NCBI GenBank assembly: GCA_021324975.1
Contig: JAJPIA010000036.1
Location: 1 to 42,369, forward strand
Length of the DNA: 42,369 nt
Reading direction: 5' to 3'
Origin: Bacillota bacterium
Lineage (GTDB): Bacteria > Sysuimicrobiota > Sysuimicrobiia > Sysuimicrobiales > Segetimicrobiaceae
The notes below the pieces were generated by a model, which saw only the letters and a list, made by a program, of their open reading frames with translations, ran no database searches and was not told the origin of the DNA. The position numbers and the translations under genes are program-made. Positions 39,320 through 42,369 of the stretch are shown here, in pieces. Position 1 is the first letter of the stretch. Each line of letters starts with the position of its first letter.

Positions 39320-41044
39320 GTGCCCACGTCGCGCAATCTCGAGCTCGCGCGGATCTTTGCCGAGATCGCGGATTTCCTCGAGATCAAAGAGGAGTCGACG
39401 TTTCGTATCAACGCCTACCGCCGGGCCGCGCGGGCGCTCGAGAGCCTGGGTGAGGATATCGCCGCGATCGCCGAGCGCGGCGGGCTCCGCGGGGTCGGCG
39501 GGATCGGCGCCGGTTTGGCGCAGCGGATCGAGGAGTACCTCAAGAGCGGCACCGTCGCCTACCACGACGAGCTGCAGCGTGAACTCCCTCGCGGGCTCTC
39601 GGAGTTGATGACGCTGCCCGAGATCGGCCCGAAGACCGCGCGGCTGCTGTACGAGCAACTCGGCATCGCGGACATCGACGCGTTGGAGCGGGCCGCCCGT
39701 GCGGGCGAGATCCGGCGGCTGCCGCGCATGGGGGCCCGGACCGAGGAGAACATCCTACGCGGCATTGAGCGGCGCCGCCGCCAGACGACCCGCCACCCGG
39801 TGGGCGCCGTCTTGTCGTACGCACAGGTGATCGCAGACGCGCTCAGCCGCGTGCCGGGCGCCGAAGCCACGAGCCTTGCGGGCAGCATTCGGCGGATGCG
39901 TGACACGATCGCGGACATCGATGTCGTGGTGGCGACGCGCGCGCCCGACGCCGTCATGGACACGTTCACGGCGCTGCCCCAGGTCGCCCAGGTGCTGTCG
40001 CGCGGGCCCACGCGCAGCAGCGTAATTCTCGGCCGGCTGGGCGTGCAGTGCGACGTGCGCGCGGTCGATCCCGAGGCGTACGGCGCGGCCCTGCAGTATT
40101 TCACCGGCAGCAAGGATCACAACGTGCAGCTCCGCGAGCTGGGCGTCCGCCGCGGCCTCAAGATCAACGAGTACGGCGTGTTCCGCGTGGCCGACGACGC
40201 CCGGATCGCCGGCCGCACCGAGGAGGACGTGTATCGCGCGCTGGACCTGCCGTGGGTCCCCCCCGAGATTCGCGAGGGCCGCGGCGAGCTTGAGCTGGCG
40301 CAGCGCGGGACGCTTCCGGCGCTGGTGAGGAACGAGGACCTGTGCGGGGATCTGCACATGCACACGGTCTGGAGCGACGGGCAAGACACGGTCGAAGCCA
40401 TGGCCCGCGCGGCCAAGGCCCGGGGCTACGAGTACATCTGCGTGACCGATCACTCGCAGTCCCTCAAGTTCGCCGGCGGCGTGACCGCGGACGCCCTGCG
40501 TGAGCATGCGGATGCCGCGGCGCGGGCCGGCGATCGCATCGGCATTCACGTGCTCCTCGGGGCCGAGGTGGAGATCCTGGCGGACGGGTCCCTCGACTAC
40601 CCGGACGATGTGCTGGCCTCGCTCGACCTCGTCATCGGTTCGGTGCACTCCCGCATGCAGATGCCCCGCGAAGCCCTAACCCGGCGGGTCGTGCGCGCGT
40701 TGGAGCATCCGCATCTCGACATGCTGGGACATCCGACGGGGCGCCTCATCGGAGAGCGCGAGCCGATGGACCTCGACATGGAGGCCGTGGTGGAGTGCGC
40801 CCGTCGGACCGAAACGATCCTCGAGATCAACGCGTCCCCGGAGCGGCTCGACCTGCGGGATGCCCACGTGCGTCTCGCCCGCGACCGTGGCGTCCTGCTT
40901 GCGATCAACAGCGACGCCCACCGCACGGAGCACTTTGCGCACATCGCGTACGGCGTCGGCACGGCACGGCGCGGGTGGGCCGAAGCCAAGGACGTCGTCA
41001 ATACGTGGCCGCGGCGCAGGCTACTCGACTTCCTCGGCAGGTGA
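39320..41044 (+). CDS. polX: DNA polymerase X family protein with PHP domain (PolX)
   Basis: 574-residue repair polymerase for small gaps. HhH-containing 8-kDa domain (residues 1-85, with LRGVGGIGAGLAQRIEEYL), a second HhH, palm with SLAGSIRRMRDTIADIDVVVAT (DID metal site) and the third acidic residue in VQCDVRAVDP, fingers with GSKDHNVQLRELGVRRGLKINEYGVF. A C-terminal PHP domain with DLHMHTVWSDG, VTDHSQS, GSVHSRM, LGHPTGRLIG and INSDAH carries the full set of His/Asp ligands for 3'-5' exonuclease activity. GTG start with a weak ribosome site (AGGATAG). Its stop overlaps the next ATG. Confidence 0.97.
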   Translation: MPTSRNLELARIFAEIADFLEIKEESTFRINAYRRAARALESLGEDIAAIAERGGLRGVGGIGAGLAQRIEEYLKSGTVAYHDELQRELPRGLSELMTLPEIGPKTARLLYEQLGIADIDALERAARAGEIRRLPRMGARTEENILRGIERRRRQTTRHPVGAVLSYAQVIADALSRVPGAEATSLAGSIRRMRDTIADIDVVVATRAPDAVMDTFTALPQVAQVLSRGPTRSSVILGRLGVQCDVRAVDPEAYGAALQYFTGSKDHNVQLRELGVRRGLKINEYGVFRVADDARIAGRTEEDVYRALDLPWVPPEIREGRGELELAQRGTLPALVRNEDLCGDLHMHTVWSDGQDTVEAMARAAKARGYEYICVTDHSQSLKFAGGVTADALREHADAAARAGDRIGIHVLLGAEVEILADGSLDYPDDVLASLDLVIGSVHSRMQMPREALTRRVVRALEHPHLDMLGHPTGRLIGEREPMDLDMEAVVECARRTETILEINASPERLDLRDAHVRLARDRGVLLAINSDAHRTEHFAHIAYGVGTARRGWAEAKDVVNTWPRRRLLDFLGR

Positions 41045-41694
41045 TGCGGGTCCGGCGGGGGTCACCGGCGCCGCCGGCCGGGGCGGCCGTGCCGCCCGCG
41101 GCCCCCCCGCCGGCGGTGTTGTGCCGCCTGCCTCGAACCCACGTTGCCAGGAACACCCTCGCCGTCGCCCGCGCGCTCCTCGGCTGTTACCTGGTGCACG
41201 AGTCGCCGGAGGGCCGCACCGCCGGCCGCCTGGTCGAGGTAGAAGCGTATCTCGGCCCGCGTGATCCGGCCAGCCACGCGTATCGGCGCACGCCGCGAAG
41301 CGAGGTCATGTGGGGCCGGCCGGGCACCGCGTACGTATACTTCAGCTACGGAACCCACGTCTGCTTGAACGTCGTGACCGAACGCGAGGGAATCGCGGGA
41401 GCCGTGCTGCTCCGTGCGCTCGAACCGATCCTGGGCATCGAGCTCATGCGCGCCCGCCGCGGCGTCCAGGAGCTGCGGCTCCTCGCGAGCGGGCCGGGCC
41501 GGCTGACGCAGGCGATGGGAATAGCGCACCGGCATAACCGGGTGGACCTGATCGAGGGCCCGCTGTATCTCGCGCGGGGCCGGCCGCCGGCCGCGGTGGC
41601 ACGCACACCCCGCATCGGGATCTCCGCGGCGACGGAGGTCCTGTGGCGCTTTGTCGAGCGCGGCTCGCCGTTTCTGTCGCGAAGAGTACCGTAA
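41044..41694 (+). CDS. mpg: 3-methyladenine DNA glycosylase (AAG/Mpg family)
   Basis: 216 residues. Base-excision glycosylase that removes alkylated purines. After a Pro/Ala-rich leader of about 30 residues come LPRTHVARNTLAVARALLGCYLV, the catalytic Glu in GRLVEVEAYLGPRDPASHAYRRTPRSEVMWGRPGTAYVYFSYG, HVCLNVVTEREGIAGAVLLRALEPI and LLASGPGRLTQAMGI. It starts on the polX stop codon (TGATG), so the two repair genes are coupled. The length and the missing N-terminal extension match bacterial members. Confidence 0.95.
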   Translation: MRVRRGSPAPPAGAAVPPAAPPPAVLCRLPRTHVARNTLAVARALLGCYLVHESPEGRTAGRLVEVEAYLGPRDPASHAYRRTPRSEVMWGRPGTAYVYFSYGTHVCLNVVTEREGIAGAVLLRALEPILGIELMRARRGVQELRLLASGPGRLTQAMGIAHRHNRVDLIEGPLYLARGRPPAAVARTPRIGISAATEVLWRFVERGSPFLSRRVP

Positions 41695-41697
41695 CTA

Positions 41698-42102
41698 CTA
41701 AAAGTAGAACCCCGCGCCCGGCATAGCCCGACTGAGCCCCTGGGCAAGACGCTGGGCCCACGTATTGGCGAGAGCCACCGTGCTCTCGACACCCTCAGTG
41801 TCCTCCGGCATCACGGTGAATACGAGGATGTCACCGACGGAGATCGTCGCAGCGGATCCCACCTGACGGACGACGAGGGTACCCCCTTGCCGGAGCTGCG
41901 GGTCGCTCAAGGCCTCCGTGATCTGCTGGTTAAACTGCACCGCGCGCGCGTACGATGAGTATCCGGCCGCGTCATGGCTGATCTGGGCGATCCACACCCC
42001 GCCGACTGAAATGTCTCGCGGGTCGGCATGCGCGGGTAGCACCATCCCAAGTGTCACCATGGCAACAACGAGCAGGATCGGAAATTTCGTAGCCCGACGC
42101 AT
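41698..42102 (-). CDS. Small exported protein of unknown function
   Basis: 134 residues, start ATG at 42102. Signal peptide RRATKFPILLVVAMVTLGMVLPAHA, then a mature domain of about 105 residues, DPRDISVGGVWIAQIS...YARAVQFNQQITEAL...ATISVGDILVFTVMPEDTEGV...LANTWAQRLAQGL. The pattern of a short strand, an R/Q-rich helix, a VGD-strand-P-ED turn and a final A-x-x-WAQRL helix resembles the periplasmic domain that precedes some MscS-type channels. That is a loose likeness, not a firm assignment. It ends 3 bases after the mpg stop, so the two genes converge. Confidence 0.7.
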   Translation of the reverse strand: MRRATKFPILLVVAMVTLGMVLPAHADPRDISVGGVWIAQISHDAAGYSSYARAVQFNQQITEALSDPQLRQGGTLVVRQVGSAATISVGDILVFTVMPEDTEGVESTVALANTWAQRLAQGLSRAMPGAGFYF

Positions 42103-42188
42103 CTGCCTCGTCCCCCTGTGGCATCGCATGCATCATATTTTCCCCAACGCCGGCCGAACTGACCGAGCGCGGATGGAGAGAGGGAACA

Positions 42189-42218
42189 CCTCACCGGAGT
42201 TTCCTCCGGTTCGTGAGG
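42189..42218 (-). terminator. Hairpin between the tRNA fragment and the exported-protein gene
   Basis: ACCGGAG-tttc-CTCCGGT (42193-42210) with outer pairs CCTC/GAGG. On the - strand it lies between the tRNA-Ile fragment and the gene at 42102 and could end a tRNA transcript. The following bases are only mildly T-rich. Confidence 0.35.
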
Positions 42219-42263
42219 GCAACCGGACCGAATGGGGCGTTCACGGACGTTCGCACTCAGCGA

Positions 42264-42314
42264 TGGTGGGCCCTCGTGGACTCGAACCACGGACCTCACC
42301 CTTATCAGGGGTGC
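42264..42314 (-). tRNA. 3' half of tRNA-Ile (anticodon GAU), 5' half not recognisable
   Basis: Read on the - strand: GCACCCCTGATAAGGGTGAGGT covers the anticodon arm (stem CACCC/GGGTG, loop CTGATAA, anticodon GAT). It is followed by the T arm CGTGGTTCGAGTCCACG, the acceptor strand AGGGCCC and an encoded ACCA. The matching 5' acceptor strand GGGCCCT and a D arm are not found upstream of it (42315-42369), so this is a fragment as far as the window shows. Such 3' tRNA copies are left at the ends of integrated elements. Confidence 0.6.
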
Positions 42315-42369
42315 GAAGTCCGAGCCACGAGCAGAGTGAGGAATTTGTTTACCACATGCACGGTAGCAC

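Noticed and set aside
1-42369. CRISPR arrays, insertion sequences, transposase or phage genes
   Set aside because: No regularly spaced repeats and no transposase, integrase or phage structural gene is recognisable in the window. Only the tRNA fragment at the end hints at integration.
42264-42369. A complete tRNA-Ile gene
   Set aside because: No sequence complementary to the acceptor strand AGGGCCC and no D arm is found within the remaining bases, so only the 3' half is supported.

Overview
The window is 42.4 kb of high-GC bacterial chromosome, nearly all coding and mostly on the + strand. Several features point to a Gram-positive-type (Terrabacteria) lineage related to the deep Firmicutes or to Armatimonadota/Sysuimicrobiota-like phyla. 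These are the order hslU-rpsB-tsf-pyrH-frr-uppS-cdsA-dxr-rseP, the order infC-rpmI-rplT-trmH...pheS-pheT-cvpA-polX, a phenylalanine T-box leader, a YqzL-like small protein and a SpoIIE/STAS pair. The phylum is inferred from gene order and families only. An archaeal-type methionine adenosyltransferase is a notable mosaic feature.

Layout. (1) 1-9567: housekeeping run with the 3' part of hslU, translation genes (rpsB, tsf, frr), UMP kinase, a small PASTA-like protein, then undecaprenyl-PP synthase, CDP-DAG synthase, DXR, the RseP/RasP-type site-2 protease and the archaeal-type MAT. (2) 9561-11125: a seven-bladed beta-propeller lipoprotein and an FmdB-type zinc ribbon protein. (3) 11172-21670: a tightly overlapping MoxR/DUF58/von Willebrand A cluster with an orphan ABC-2 permease and a DUF4175-like membrane protein. 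(4) 21683-23553 (- strand): HAD phosphatase and iron-dependent alcohol dehydrogenase. (5) 23944-27811: MTA phosphorylase, a two-TM small protein, a STAS protein and a membrane SpoIIE phosphatase. (6) 28028-30127: infC (probable AUC start, structured leader), rpmI, rplT and a TrmH-family methyltransferase. (7) 30128-34925: an accessory block with two small secreted proteins sharing a C-terminal motif, a redoxin lacking the expected cysteine, a large STAND/LuxR regulator and a caspase-like exported protein lacking the usual histidine. (8) 34965-41694: promoter, YqzL-like ORF, Phe T-box, pheS, a short pheT, cvpA-like, polX and 3-methyladenine glycosylase. (9) 41698-42369: a small exported protein (- strand) and a 3' half of tRNA-Ile(GAU) on the - strand, possibly an integration-site remnant.

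The most novel-looking material is the accessory block between trmH and pheS. Its two tandem small secreted proteins end in QQGNAQGD(G/A)(G/N)GR and sit near a large signal-sensing regulator. Other points worth checking are the AUC start of infC with its hairpin leader, the PheT without the tRNA-binding OB domain, and the same 14-base extended -10 promoter core in front of both rpsB and the yqzL-T-box-pheST unit.
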